Part shown: in pieces, positions 31,906 to 43,695 of the stretch | Layout of the letters: the number at the start of each line of letters is the position of its first letter | Numbering within the stretch: the stretch's first letter is position 1 | Assembly: GCA_946902985.2 (NCBI GenBank) | Contig: OX336396.1 | Coordinates: 233,880,297-233,944,296, forward strand | Origin: Meconema thalassinum | Taxonomy: Eukaryota; Arthropoda; Insecta; Orthoptera; Tettigoniidae | DNA length: 64,000 bases | Direction: 5' to 3' | Translations under genes and position numbers: made by a program | Notes under the pieces: generated by a model | Database searches by the model: none | What the model was told of the DNA's origin: nothing | What the model saw: only the letters and a program-made list of their open reading frames with translations

Positions 31906-32730
31906 CTAAAATGAATCTACAACACTAACATTTATTTCAGTACCAAGAGGAGCAGTCTCTTGAAGGAAATTCTGCGATTCACTTTTAACTTGATCGGAGA
32001 ATTCTATTTCGACATCCCCCAGGGGCTCACATCTAGTGGGACGTAGGCTGGTAACCACGGGGTCCCAGCTGAATCCGGCATTTCTACAACTTACTTGTGC
32101 CGGGCTCCTCTCCGTCTTCTTTCCTGTCGACCTCACTAGGTCAACTCTTGTTCTCTTACGACCCCAACGGTATTAGGGTATCCGAGGCCTAGGGAGTCTC
32201 TTCCTTTCCAGCCTTAATTGGCCCTTGTCTCATCTTTTCTAATATCCTCCTTCTGCGAGGGGTCAGCCTTCTTTTTCTTTTCAAGTTATCTCCTGCCTTC
32301 TGCTCAAGGGCCTCAAGGAGTCAGGGTGTATGTAGCCCCACCACTTCTGGTGCACCCTAGGTAATGCTACACCCTCAGGGGCTCGCGGCTGGTGAGTTCG
32401 GGAGTTGGCGACCCCGAGGGATTCCTGAGCTGGGTCCGGTTTCCCCCTGTTGTCCCTTAGCTGTGGGGGAGACCCTCTCCTCTTTCCTATCTGCCTTTCA
32501 TGGCTCTCCTCCCTTCCAAGGCCCTCAATACGCATTCTTCTAGGGTTGAGGGCATTTCTTTTCCTCCTGTCCTTTATTTGCCTTATTCTCCTTTTGTTTT
32601 CAATTTCTTCTTCTAGTATATAAGGTAGTAGTTAGTTTTAGTTATAGTTTACATTTCAATTTCATCTTCACGATCACCCAAACCATTAGGGGCCAATAAC
32701 CTAGATGTTAGGCCCCAAAAAACAACAATT
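31906..32730 (+). repeat. Probable retroposon 3' region with hairpin tail
   Basis: Non-coding and C/T-rich. It ends in GGGGCC...GGCCCC (32689-32716), which can fold, followed by AAAAAACAACAATTAT. The same tail occurs inverted at 33384-33425. A reduced version interrupts a gene at about 53791-53840. The upstream limit is uncertain. Confidence 0.5.
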
Positions 32731-33383
32731 ATCTTCATCATCTATTTCGACACACGCCTAAGAGAAGAAAAAAATCTCATTTTATAGAGCGTAAATGGAA
32801 CTGATGTAAGATACTAGGAAACATATCGAACATCTGATATTGCTATTTTGTCTCTCCATCTTCCTTCCCCTTCTGCTAAAAGCAATAGCAACCCTATCTC
32901 CACAGACACTAGTGTTTGCTGAGATACCCTCCTTGTTTGCGCTCCGTTGCGCTGTCTCGCAAGCTATTCATGTTGTCTTGTATTCATACGAGAAACTTTG
33001 CTCTTGTAACATAAACTTATTCTTCCTACATTCTGGTTCGTTCCTGAATTGTTTTCAAAACTTTCTCTCCTCCCCCACCACCTTGTACTTATCAGCTGCT
33101 TGACGAATTTAAATTACAAATGAATGCAACAGCTGCAGTCGTTCAGGACAAACAGGTTGGGAAATAAAACAAAATTAAAACCTAAACAAATAAAAGAATG
33201 AATGCAAGAAATATATTTAAAAGAAATACAATGAAGTACAAAAATTCAGATGACTTATGGGTAAATAAGAAAGGAACGTATTTGAGACAAGGAAGGAAGA
33301 TAAAGAAAGCTTTGGAGTGAGAATGAATGTTTTTAAAACTCTGTCACATCTTTCTGTGTTCGTCAGTGCTGTTGATGATGATA
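32731..33383. other. No recognised gene
   Basis: AT-rich DNA with nothing identifiable. Confidence 0.45.
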
Positions 33384-33425
33384 ATTGTTGTTTTAAGGAG
33401 CCTAACAACTAGGTTATTGGCCCCA
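33384..33425 (-). repeat. Retroposon tail fragment
   Basis: TTGTTGTTTTAAGGAGCC, then TAACAACTAGGTTATTGGCC, is the reverse complement (with changes) of the tail at 32689-32725. Confidence 0.7.
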
Positions 33426-33739
33426 ACATGTGCTTATGCTTCGTAGGCCTATATTGATCTCATATTCTTCGAAAATCGATTGATGACTTTCAGTCGGTCA
33501 ATACAAATTAACCCTTTTGATGCAAAAATATAAATAGTGGTTAAGTTGTAAACGCAGAGCTAAGTTTATTGGAATTACAAGTTTTTAATGAAATAATCCA
33601 TAGCAGGTAAAAATAATAATAATAAACTATTTAAACCAGATTTGTTACAAAATATGTTGATGTGTAACATCTTTCCACTCGGTTGCTGGATATTTTTGTG
33701 GGAGTGATTTTGAAAAATGGGACGGAAGTGGATCGGAAC

Positions 33740-33818
33740 GATCCAGCAGGCAGTGGTGTATCGAACGAAAGTGTGTGACACGCACTGCCAGCTGGATCGA
33801 TGGATCCAGCTGGCAGTG
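33740..33818. repeat. Three copies of a 16-mer; two form a perfect hairpin
   Basis: GATCCAGCAGGCAGTG at 33740-33755 is followed by CACTGCCAGCTGGATC (33783-33798) and its exact reverse complement (33803-33818), separated by GATG. The 16-bp stem has no mismatch. Confidence 0.85.
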
Positions 33819-35281
33819 GTAAGGGGAAACAATGAGCGCGCGGTGTCGGAAATTTATACCATGACGTACTCTCGGCCATGTGGAATGTATATGACTTACT
33901 GAACGGTAAACGCTCATGCACACTCTGGTGTCTAGTGATTGAAACATATAGAGACCTGTTTATTATGGAGGTGAGTGATCTAGATCCAGCCTTTGCTTCC
34001 TTGAAATTGAGGAAATATTGCTGTCCAAATTGTAGATTTCCGAAGAAAGACTCAGCATTTGCTCTTTGTTATTCTTGTATTTATATCAGTGTCATTCGGT
34101 ACTGTCTTTGACCGTCTTAGTAGAGCAAACGTGTATGTCAGTGCCGGAATATCCCAGGTATTAAAAGCTTTGATAGTATTCGCACAGAACTGTTTTGATA
34201 TCAGTATTTTTCGGTGAATTCCCATTACATTCTCCTTTATACTTTTGCTGTGGAATGCTCCGAGCGTACAATAGGATAGAGAGTGCGCCCGCTATGCTTC
34301 TACCGACCGACCGTGGGGCCTAAATAAAATCAGCTGATGTTGGGCAAAACAGAGTTGTCTCCCATAAGAATAGCATTATGAAGTGACTACTCTATCATTT
34401 TAAACGATATTTATCATATCAATATGACTCATTTTAACAGAATCCATATGAAATTACGTGTTGGTCTGTGAATCAAGAGGTCCGGGAACTGGGCAAGCCT
34501 TTCATGATCTACTGCTGTGCACATTTCATTTACTCGCAAGTTGGCCTATTTATAGGGAATTTTAGGTTATGAGCGGTGTCGCGTCTATTAATCTAGTTGA
34601 TCCATATCGTATTCTTCATTTAGTCTAATGCTGGAGGAAGCTACAAATCATCTAATAAAATGAGTTCCGTTTTATATACTACAATATCTGTAAAACACTC
34701 CCTTTTACAATAGATTAAGATTTGTGCCAATAATATTATAAAATACCGGTGTATCAACAATTTCACGTGTGGTTTCTTCTATGTCAGATGTTACATATCA
34801 TATGCGACTACCGTAAGGCTCGTAATTTTTTTTATGTTATGCTAGTTTTATGTAAACTACATAACCAAAACATTTCTTACCATTTCATAATAACTTCGTC
34901 ACACATATTTCCAAAGTTCTCTCTACAATATCTCTCTACCTGGCAAATACACATCAACCGTCATTTATAACCCAACTTATTCAGCACATATATTTTCACA
35001 TACACATCTCATCAATTCGAAGCTGTTTTATAAAGACTTTATTATGCTTTATTAACAACATTTTTGTAACAGATACGGGTTTTTGAAATTTTACTCTGTG
35101 ATGTTTTGGAACAAAAATATTTATAGTATCCTCTATTATGACAAAAAATATATTAAGTTGTATGTTATTGCACAGTGTCTCATCTTGTACCACGCTGAAG
35201 AACGTCACAATGTGATCCAAACCAGTACAGTTTCAATGTACTAAATATTGACTTAAGGTAATAAATAGTTTATTATAATTA
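33819..35281. other. No recognised gene
   Basis: About 1.5 kb of AT-rich DNA. I saw no conserved domain, tRNA-like box or repeat shared with the rest of the window. Confidence 0.5.
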
Positions 35282-38200
35282 ATACTGAACCCGCTGAGCT
35301 ATGGTTCATGTGATATTTTTATGACAGAACATTTATGATGGGATGTTGTACCTTGAACACACCCAGGAAGCCACGTGGAGCTGAGAGCTCACGCGATACT
35401 CTTTGAAGTAGCGTTGAATCGCACTTTTGACTTTGGTGAAAACTGCTAATTATTTATCTGAGATCTTATTAATTAATTTTATTCTTTCACAAGACTCAGA
35501 ATATTCCATTTCGTCATGCTGCATTATTAAAACATTTTTGAGAATGTTATTTTAGCTTAAGGTAAGGTAATACCCTTACAGATACGCAAATAGGAACGTA
35601 AGTAGTCGCTCAACGACTTCGGTTTGACGACCTACTTCCTTGAGACACCCAGTGCCTTGCACTACGCCTGGAGAATCCGCCCTGTGTAGGCGTGGAATCA
35701 TATCCGTTTTGTACGACATAGAAGAATATCCGCTTGTTAGCGTTGAATTGGTTATCAGTTGCCATCGTGCACTGGCATATTGGAAAATACTGGTATTTAT
35801 GCACAGTGAGCCACAGAAACACATTGAAGATAATTATTGGCAAGTATTAGTGAATTATATAATTTTACCGGAACACCACATTTTAGTACCCACGTGTTTG
35901 TGGGGGGCCAAATGCCTTGTGGAAAATATACAGGTAAATGTGTTGCAATTACTTCAAATAAGTGTGATTACGATCATGTAGCATATTTGGATTGCCAGAG
36001 TGAAGTGTTTATTTCCAAAACGACGTACATTTTACGGATGCTGCGTGATAGAAAAGTAGCGTCATTTAGCACGTGCAGAGTCATAGAGCAGTGCTAGCTC
36101 GTGTATCTATTCACATCCACGAAATTAAGGCTGTGTTGTCAATTATTATCAAAGCCGACAATACTTACGACGAACATTATATCTTTGGAAAGTGAAAGAA
36201 TGAATTTCGTAATTTATTTCACCGTCAACGTGACCAGACTATTCCACACCATGGTTGAATAAGTCACCATGGGCTAATACCATCCTGGTATGAGGGTGAT
36301 ACTTCTACGAGAACTAGCATGATGGTGAAGCTTGCAGAACCGAGGACGAGAAGGAAGGAATCCAAGATGCCATTTCCAGGCATATCCGGCAAATTCACGG
36401 AGTTGTCGACAGGGACGAATCGAACCCTGGTCTTTCGAGGAGTCCAGATGGGAATCCTGATGAGGATAATACCGTTCCGGAGATCCAGAGAGGAATTTGT
36501 ACAACCCTGGTTATTGAATAGCTGAGTGATAGCTTCTCCATGTCGTGAGTTTTGACCATCCCTTCTCTTGTTCTAGTTCTGGTGGTATATTAGATTTAAT
36601 GTAGTTTGTGAATCAACCACACTCTGTGTCAGCCATTTTTCTAGGTAGGGATTATATCTAGTTTAATTTAATGTCATTTCGGTATAGTGAGACACCCTTG
36701 GGTATAACATTTTGGTTAACCCTGGTGCAGCTTGATGAACGTCGTAGAATGTCAAAGCCTATCTTTTGCTAGATGTGACCTTAGTCATTCGAGGCTATTT
36801 TGTACAACCCTGTTTGTGGTGATTTTTCAAGTCTTTGCTGACTTTAGTTATGACAATCAGATGTCATGGTTATTTCTTTAACTGCATTCTTTGCAGCCAG
36901 TTTTGATACACCCCTGACTTTCGTTAGAACAGTCGTATCAGTCAGGCAATCGACTGTAATTGCCAGTTTTGTAAATGCATTATATTTTCATTTTGAATAA
37001 GCTCAGAAGCTATTCTAGGTCAAGTTTGAACCTAACAACTAGAAGGAATGTTTCGTTGCCTAGCATCGAACTCAGTCCCAACGTATCAATAAGCGGATCC
37101 TTGTATGGAATCTGCGCCACAATTATCATTTTGCTTGTGTCATGTAAGACACGTTTTTATTTGATGTTGTACTAGCAACTACTGAATTGTATTTTTAAAG
37201 CAAAGAGCTCCAGTAATTGTAAGATTACTATCATTTAGACGTCTTTGGTAGAAAGATGGAATTACATTATTCTATTCAGATTTATTGCGTGTTTTTTATA
37301 CACGGACTCTTTAGAGGTTCATAACCTTTGGTAAAGTTTTTTATGAACAGGTCAGATGTATAGTTTTATATTGATTAAATCGCCGGCCTTTAATAATGTG
37401 TGTTTTGTGTCGACCGAGCAGCAGGAATGTGGTAGCCTGCTGGTGACATAAACTGGTTTTGTAATCCAGTGCCTTGAGAGCACGCTTCATTTGTTTGTGA
37501 AACAGAACGACTTTGACAAGAGACAGAATGCGATTGTATTCGCTCTTTCTTTCATTGCAACTTAGCTTATGTAACCCAGTTTTCAACCCTGTCTCAGATC
37601 ACATGTTTTATAGATTGTTTTTGTTAGTTTAGCGCACTTCTTGCGTGTACCGTTTTGACGTGTACAATTAGGTCAGGTTTTCTATAGTGAGTTGCAGGCG
37701 ACCCTGTTAAATGCAGGAATTTATTGTATGAAGGTACTTGTGATTACCTTGTCCGGGAGGGTTCCCGTTGACTAGATGTTATTGGAAGGTAACTGTTGTG
37801 GACAGGCCTATCCCAGAGTTATTGAATGCGAACTTTGCGCCGCTGGTAACCCGTGTTATTGTGTGTCCGAGTTGTTATTGCCCGTTGATCTTAATCCGAC
37901 TGTTGAGTCGAGGCTTTTTGGTGGAGAATGATCTCAGTGTAGACACTCCGTGCCCGAGCTATTGTCAGTATTATTCGCCATAAACCAACGATAAACCTAA
38001 ACCAACATCTTAATAATAAAACGCATACTTTTGGTAAACAAAAGCTAACTAATGAATTCTTTCTATCTAACTTTGTTCTGTTGCATTTTGGAACTGTTGA
38101 CATAGCCGTGCAGTTGAAGGTAATTTCCTTGTGTGGAAATGACTAAGACAGTTGACACTTTTGTAGCGACCTGAAGCATGCGCGAACCTAGAGTTCGTAG

Positions 38201-39058
38201 CTTGTGGAGCTCAGGCCATGCGATGTCAGACGTGGTCTCAACTACGCATTCGTCACCGTAATTATACACATTAGATGACTATGGCTTACAAAGAGTAAAC
38301 CAAGGTGTAGGCAGGAATTTAATAAAGATTTGTGTCTATTTCATTACTTATTTATGATGTACAAGTGTGTAAATCCTACATGTTACCTTATTGTGTGCTG
38401 ATAGCACGTAGTTATTAAGAATAATTAAATGTTTTTCATGGCTGTACACTTAGATTTGTTGTAATTGTTTTCTGTTACGGACGTCATCGCCGTAAATTTT
38501 GTTATTAACTGTTAGGACTTAGCTAGATGATTACCGTTAAATGTAAATGTGAAAATGGTATCATCCTAACTTAGATTTGTTTTGCTACCCTGTTAAATGT
38601 AAATTCTGATATTAGCTTAATCTTGTAACTTGAACTAGGGACTTGCGTCGTACCATTTTCCTAGTGTTGCTGTTGTTGCTTTATTATTGTGAGTTAGATC
38701 ATTCGCGAGGGTTTTTCAGTAACTTCTCAGGTAGGGACCTGCTATTTCTTTTCTTTTGTTTATTAGTTTGCGGACTAGCCGATTATAACCCTCCGAACTA
38801 GGCTAGGGGCTTGTGAATTTTAATAAATTTTCACGGCGTTTTACTTAAGTCTGGATGTTTAATTTCTCAGTCTAGTTTTTTGAGGTGAACCTTTCCTTAG
38901 GCAGTCTATGACCATCGTCACCATGTACCACGATCCCCGTGGACTACAGTGTCTCGTGCCGCTTAGCCTATTAGGAAGTTCACCTGATCCTCACGGTAAT
39001 TTTATTCGACTTATGGGATGTTAGGAAAGTCATCGTGGTTGTTGACTCGACTAACGGT
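35282..39058 (-). repeat. Unclassified repeat family, copy B (about 3.78 kb, inverted)
   Basis: Inverted partner of 14845-18600. Starts with the complement of TAGCTCAGCGGGTTCAGTAT and ends near GTGGTTGTTGACTCGAC. Matching is collinear with many small differences, so both copies are old. Open frames such as 35640-35981 have no counterpart in copy A and no known domain. It is probably a non-autonomous element. Confidence 0.75.
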
Positions 39059-39169
39059 CTCAATACGTCAATAAGGAATCGGGGGATCATGACAATTTTT
39101 ATGTCATTTTAAAACCATAATAATATCAAAACCTTTTACTTTTGTCTTTCACAAGTTTTTCTTCAGTGA

Positions 39170-39530
39170 GGTCATAGCACAAACGGAACGAAAAATGTCC
39201 GCAGAGGACCATGCTCACCCTCTCTTTGGCCACCAGCCTCCAAGAAGGCGGCCAAAATCAAGGAAAATTTTCTGCAAACGACATCGATGCCTACTACAAA
39301 ACCCGAGGTAGCCAGGATACAGCTATGGCAATCCACCATACCACCAGATCGGATGAAGGCCAAGGAAAGGCTTCCAGCAGGCCACAACAACAACTGGGAA
39401 ACTTGGCGGTCACTCAACAGACTTCGGACTGGTGTTGGAAGATGCAAAGTTAATCTCCACAAATGGGGATACCTACAGGAATCAGGACTCTGTGAGTGTG
39501 AGGAGAGACCATGGAGGAAAGAATAAGATG
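39170..39530 (+). pseudogene. Jockey/I-type LINE C-terminal remnant
   Basis: PTTKPEVARIQLWQSTIPPD, then ETWRSLNRLRTGVGRCKVNL, HKWGYL and CECEE resemble the end of jockey/I-like LINE proteins (TWRTLNRLRTGVGRC..NL.KWGY...CECG). The reading switches frame at about 39290, so it is decayed. There is no reverse transcriptase nearby. Confidence 0.65.
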
Positions 39531-40205
39531 AGATGCCCTGAGCTCGTATGAGTGAAGCCAAGCGCTGCAACCAAAGTGGGCGTAACCGTAATTCGTATTC
39601 GGTGTTCTGTGACTTGCATGAGGCATTGTGCATGCCTAAACTTTATTTTGGCCCTGGATTTTATCGCGCTCCGGTTATGCAGCTTTGGAAACGTAATAAC
39701 AGTAGTCATAAGTTATTAAAAAAAACTCTTCAATTATCATCTCAGCATGTGTAGGCCTACCCTATATACCAAAAAAATAAAAATCATTCCTCTGGAAATC
39801 CCAAATTATCAAACGGCTGTCGGTTAATAATTACGGTAGGCCTACGTAATTAATCAATTCGAGGCTAAACGTCAAGTTTCTACTCCCCACAAAGAAAATA
39901 CCGTACGGTACCGAAACGTATAGGCTATACCGTATTTTAGTGCAAATATGCGTCCTTTTTTAATTGTTCTGTTTATTAATTTTGAGGTTCGTATTCTTGA
40001 ATATCAAAATGTGTACGACCAATGAGTGAAAGTGGCTGTGCTCGAAATTAGGCCTAAAAACTGATGAATGCCTCAACACCAATAAGAACATAAAACTCAA
40101 TTTGGTGTAAATACCCGTAATTAGTTCGGCATCATTAATTCCCAAGATGTTCCTTCTTTGGTATAACTCGCATCTTCAGACACCTGTATTCAATTTAATG
40201 AGTGT
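39531..40205. other. No recognised gene
   Basis: AT-rich, with a TAGGCCTAC motif recurring at about 39753 and 39836. No family recognised. Confidence 0.45.
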
Positions 40206-40585
40206 TTCGGCGTATTATTACACCGACAGTAGTGGCTACGCTGGCTAAAGCGCAGCATTAGGTCATGGGGCCAAGCTCTCTGCTGACTCGGTAGACGCGT
40301 GGGTTCGAGACCCACCGTCGGCCGTCCTTGAAATGGTATTCCGTGGTTTCCCATTTTCAACACCAGGCAAATGCTGGGACGGTACCTTCTGACAGGCCAC
40401 GGCCGATTCCTTCCACATCCTTGCCCAATTTCATTCACCATCATTCATTTAATCTCTCATTAACTCCTCTCCTGAGGTTGGCGTCAGGAAGGGCATCCGG
40501 CCGTAAAAACCATCCCCACAAAGACTTCCATCGCATCTCATCCCCGAACCCGTTGGAAAAACGGGAATAATAAGGGGTAGACATA
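40206..40585 (+). mobile_element. tRNA-derived SINE, plus strand
   Basis: The tRNA-like segment has GACTCGGTAGACGCGTGG and box B GGGTTCGAGACCC. The body has TATTCCGTGGTTTCCCATTT and GGCGTCAGGAAGGGCATCCG, ending CGGGAATAATAAGGGG. The body part TTCCGTGGTTTCCCA...GGCAAATGC is shared with 45365-45415. The upstream block at about 40215-40290 recurs inverted at 63185-63255. Confidence 0.75.
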
Positions 40586-41170
40586 CATACATTCAGCGCA
40601 TTATTACGTTTTGCCGCGTCTTCCTTACAAAACCTGCCTTGCAGAGGTGCTCTCATATTTATAATTAAATTGGCTTTTAAAACGATAACGCAATCTATAT
40701 GTGCCAAGTACCGTGATGTACGGAGTGTATTCTGCCTATCCAAGAAAAAATCTTGACTTATCATTGCAGTTTTATGTCACTAAAATCCATTACTAGTAGG
40801 AGTGGTTTACGGATTTAAGCATAGGGACAGCCATTTTCTTGCAACCAAAGTGGGCGAGCCGTTTGGCTTCAGCAGCTTGCGCTAGGCAGCGCAGCGAAGG
40901 CATCTCCTTCCTTTCTTTCCTCCATGGGAGAGACAGATCATGGTTCACCTGTGTTCTTGTGAACTGTGCCCGTGCTCTTGCACAACGCAGGCGTTTATGG
41001 AAGGTCGTGGAAGTGGTGTGACAGTGGCCCGTTTCTGGGCGAAGAAAATCTAATTCGAGACATTGTTGTAAATATTATTTTATTATTCCTTTGTAATATT
41101 GTGTATCATCCCTCGTGTGTATGTTGTAGTGCTTTCGGCTCGAATAATAATAAAAAAGTATAAGGTAGTA
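40586..41170. other. No recognised gene
   Basis: Mixed sequence. A short AATAATAATAAAAAAG run closes it at about 41143. No domain recognised. Confidence 0.45.
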
Positions 41171-41290
41171 GAATTGTTGTTGTTGCTTATTTTAGGGGCT
41201 GAGACATCGCGGTCATATAGCCTCGTGTATGTGGGATTTGTCGGATAACCTTCCACGACCAAGAAATTATACTTTAGCATATCTTGTAGG
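41171..41290 (+). repeat. Dispersed repeat fragment
   Basis: TTGTTGTTGTTGCTTATTTT and AGGGGCTGAGACATCGCGGT, then CATATAGCCTCGTGTATG, share their order with 62470-62540 (AGGGTCTGCGACAACGCGGT, CATGTAGGCCCGTGTAC, TGTCTGATAACC). Confidence 0.6.
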
Positions 41291-41835
41291 TTAATGCCGT
41301 GCCTGCTGCGGGGATTTTCCTAAGGGAAGATAAGAAACTAAGGTTACAAAGCCTACAGTGAAGCGTGTACATTTCATGTCATACAACCAATACAGCCAGC
41401 TGATAGTACATACATTAGGGTCTTTTCCGACATAGTCTCCATATCGGTTTAGGCACTTGTCGCTTTGTGGGATGAGTTTGATTATTCCCTCATGGTAAAA
41501 ATCCTGCTCTTGCCTGTTCAGCCATGTTTTAGCGAAGTGTTTCACCTCTCGTCTGAAGAGATTCGTTGATCTCCTAGGTGCTTCTTCAACTGAAGAAACA
41601 TGTGAAGGTAGCTTGAAGCTAGATCCGAGCTGTAGGAAGGGTGGTCAACGATGATTCAGCGAAACTGCTTCAACAGCGTGGTGGTCTACTGGACTGTATG
41701 AGGTCGCGCATTGTCATGAAGGAAGATGACGCCCTCGGTGAGAAGTCCTGGCAGAGGTTCCATGTTTCGCCCACAGAAATCGAATAACTGAGCGGATCTC
41801 TTCTTGAGACCAGTTTCCCAAACAAGTCGCCATTA
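41291..41835 (-). pseudogene. Mariner-like transposase, decayed
   Basis: Minus-strand frames read TEGVIFLHDNARPHTVQ (second catalytic D), then a shifted frame with DLASSYFHMF (around the third D) and LKKHLGDQRISSDE, then KHFAKTWLNRQEQDFYHEGI and IKLIPQSDKCLNRYGDYV to the stop at 41291. These are the hallmarks of a mariner-type transposase C-terminal half. There are frameshifts and a stop, and the N-terminal DNA-binding part is lost. I could not define inverted repeats. Confidence 0.75.
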
Positions 41836-42059
41836 GTTGTTTATCTACAACTAGCGCTGTAGGTGGCAGGTTGATGAAACTCTGCACAGTTACCAACCGT
41901 GTGTATTCGAATTTCTCCACATAACTCCTGGAATATCCTGGATTGACACATTACGCCAGGTTTTACAACCTTTTTAAATCTCAATATTGTATATATTATA
42001 TGTGTGCATAAGTGTAATACATAAACATTGTACCTTATCTAAGCCTAAGTGGGTAGAAT

Positions 42060-42095
42060 CTGATGATGATCGCTTGACGATCGAAACATGTCAAC
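42060..42095 (+). ncRNA. Hammerhead-ribozyme-like motif, second copy
   Basis: CTGATGA (42060-42066), helix II GATCG/CGATC with a CTTGA loop, GAAAC (42083-42087) and ATGTC follow in order. Helix II is perfect here, but helix I pairing (GGTAGAAT with AACC) is poor, so this copy may be inactive. Confidence 0.5.
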
Positions 42096-42099
42096 CAAT

Positions 42100-42150
42100 T
42101 AAGTAACCCCCTACCCCCCCCCCCCCCCCTCCCCACCCTTCCCCCTCCTC
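42100..42150 (+). repeat. Poly(C)-rich tract
   Basis: A long run of C with few interruptions. It is a length-variable low-complexity tract. Confidence 0.9.
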
Positions 42151-42394
42151 TAATTTTTTGTACATAAAAGTAAGTTATTTTGTGATAAATATCTCATGTA
42201 ATGTTTCTTTCAGGTTAGGGTGTTTAAATACTTGTTTTCCCGCCTAATGTAATTGGGCACAATTTGTGTTGACCGTGTGGAAAGCTTTTTATAATAAAAG
42301 TAGGCAACACTGAGAAATGGTTACTAATTTTTATTATTATTTGATACAGCCACCTATGGACTACAAATACACAACAACCGCTAAGTTTTCTTCT

Positions 42395-42925
42395 TTAAGT
42401 TGTTTCTTCCTTGTCGTTTAGCTTCCTGCCAAAGATCTTTCAGCATCTGGCTCCATCTCAATCATTCTTCGGCTGAAAGCATGGGTCTTTCTTTGTGGGA
42501 CTCCTTCACACCTGCAATTTCGGTTCTGAATCCTGTCTTGTCCCAGATTTCGGCCGGTCCAATGTTTGACATTTTTAAGTCCTGATGGACTTCCTGAAAC
42601 CATGGAGGTTGCACCTTCCATTTCTCCTGAAGACAGAGAATTTTGTTAGCCATTCTCTCGGTCCCCAATCGTTTAATATGTCCATAGAACATCAATCTCC
42701 TCTTTCTCATGCTGACAGAAACCCCTTCAAACTTGTCATAGAGTTCTTGGTTTGACCTCAGTTTAAATTTGTATCCCTCTCCAGGTAGCTTCTTGGGACC
42801 TAGAATTTTCCGGAAAATCTTCCTTTCCTTTTTCTCAATTCCAACCGTTGTTATGCTTGATAAGGTTTCTGTCGCATAGAGGCACTCTGGCTTCACTACT
42901 GTGCAATAATGCCTGTACTAATATT
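42395..42925 (-). pseudogene. RTE-like LINE C-terminus, minus strand
   Basis: Minus-strand frame 42896-42462 reads MKPECLYATETLSSITTVGI, ERKIFRKILGPKKLPGEGY, MRKRRLMFYGHIKRLGTERM and PWFQEVHQDLKMSNIGP, the ordered C-terminal blocks of the window's LINE family. The final tryptophan-rich end continues in another frame (LRWSQMLKDLWQEAKRQ) after a shift near 42462. An ATTATTATT run near 42330 marks the 3' tail. It is a distinct subfamily. Confidence 0.8.
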
Positions 42926-42965
42926 TGAATAAGGTTCATTTCTTTAGATCGTAGACTTTCGCGGC

Positions 42966-43695
42966 CGGTGTCTAGTTTGGCTTACAGGATTGAGGTGCGT
43001 CGTATATAGGTTATTATTTGCCGACGTTCCGGCTGACATTGCAGCAACCTTAATCATGGGTAGGTACGAGTTGATGTCCGTGCTCAAACTAACGGTTATT
43101 GTCAGTCAGATGTGCTTGCTTGCCCTGCATTGTCGTCACGCTGGCGCTGCTCCCTGATTGGTCCCCGACCCTGGCAGTCGCACGCTAGGAGTTTACAAAA
43201 TATCTTGCTCCTGTGGACAGGTTTACATAGGGCAAACAAAAAGACGCGTTTCCATTGGGATTTCAGAGCACATTCGGGACACGAAACAGATAAACTACAG
43301 ATCTGTAATAGCTGAACATGCTGACGTCACGAGACACGCCATCGAATTTGATAAGGCTGAAACTGTTGCTAAAATTCCCGGATAACAAAACAGGTTAATT
43401 AGAGAGGCAATAGAGGTCGTGAAGCATCCCAATAATTTCAATCGCGAATATGGTTTCAAACTTAGCAACATTTAGAAAGTTCTCCTAGCGCGCGACTGCA
43501 GGGGCGGGGACCAATCAGGGAGCAGCGTGTCGACAATGCAGGGCAAGCTAGCACATCTGACTGGCAATAGCCGTTAGTTTGAGTGCGGGCACCAACTCGT
43601 ACCTACCCATCAGTAAGGCTGCTGCAATGTCAGGCGAAACGTCGGAAAATAATAACCGATATACGACGCGGCTCAATCCTGTAAGCCAAGATGAT
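42966..43695 (+). mobile_element. Penelope-like element remnant: inverted terminal repeats around a GIY-YIG domain
   Basis: The left arm (about 42973-43165) and right arm (about 43505-43691) are inverted relative to each other. The match runs GGCTTACAGGAT...GACGTTCCGGCTGACATTGC...GGTAGGTACGAGTTG...CCCTGATTGGTCCCC. Between them lies only the endonuclease end of a Penelope-like polyprotein. The reverse transcriptase is missing. Another copy of the arm is at 31206-31345. Confidence 0.8.
43185..43475 (+). pseudogene. GIY-YIG endonuclease domain of a Penelope-like element
   Basis: The frame begins in LGVYKISCSCGQVYIGQTKR, giving the GIY and YIG motifs and the CSCG. It continues with SEHIRDTK, AEHADVTRHAIEFDKAE, then an in-frame TAA at 43383-43385, and afterwards NRLIREAIEVVKHPNNFNRE and YGFKLSNI to the TAG at 43473. 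This is the standard endonuclease module of Penelope-like elements. The internal stop and lack of a polymerase make it a pseudogene. Confidence 0.85.

Larger units (their letters stand above)
41985..42300 (+). repeat. Penelope-like terminal repeat with hammerhead motif, second copy
   Basis: Related to 12240-12412 by the ribozyme core and the downstream blocks TTTCAGGTTAGGGT and AATTGGGCAC...GTGTTGACCGTGTGGAAAGC. It is interrupted by a C-rich run at about 42100-42150. Confidence 0.6.

Noticed and set aside
35640..36097. Open frames in repeat copy B as a gene
   Set aside because: No matching frame in copy A and no recognisable domain.
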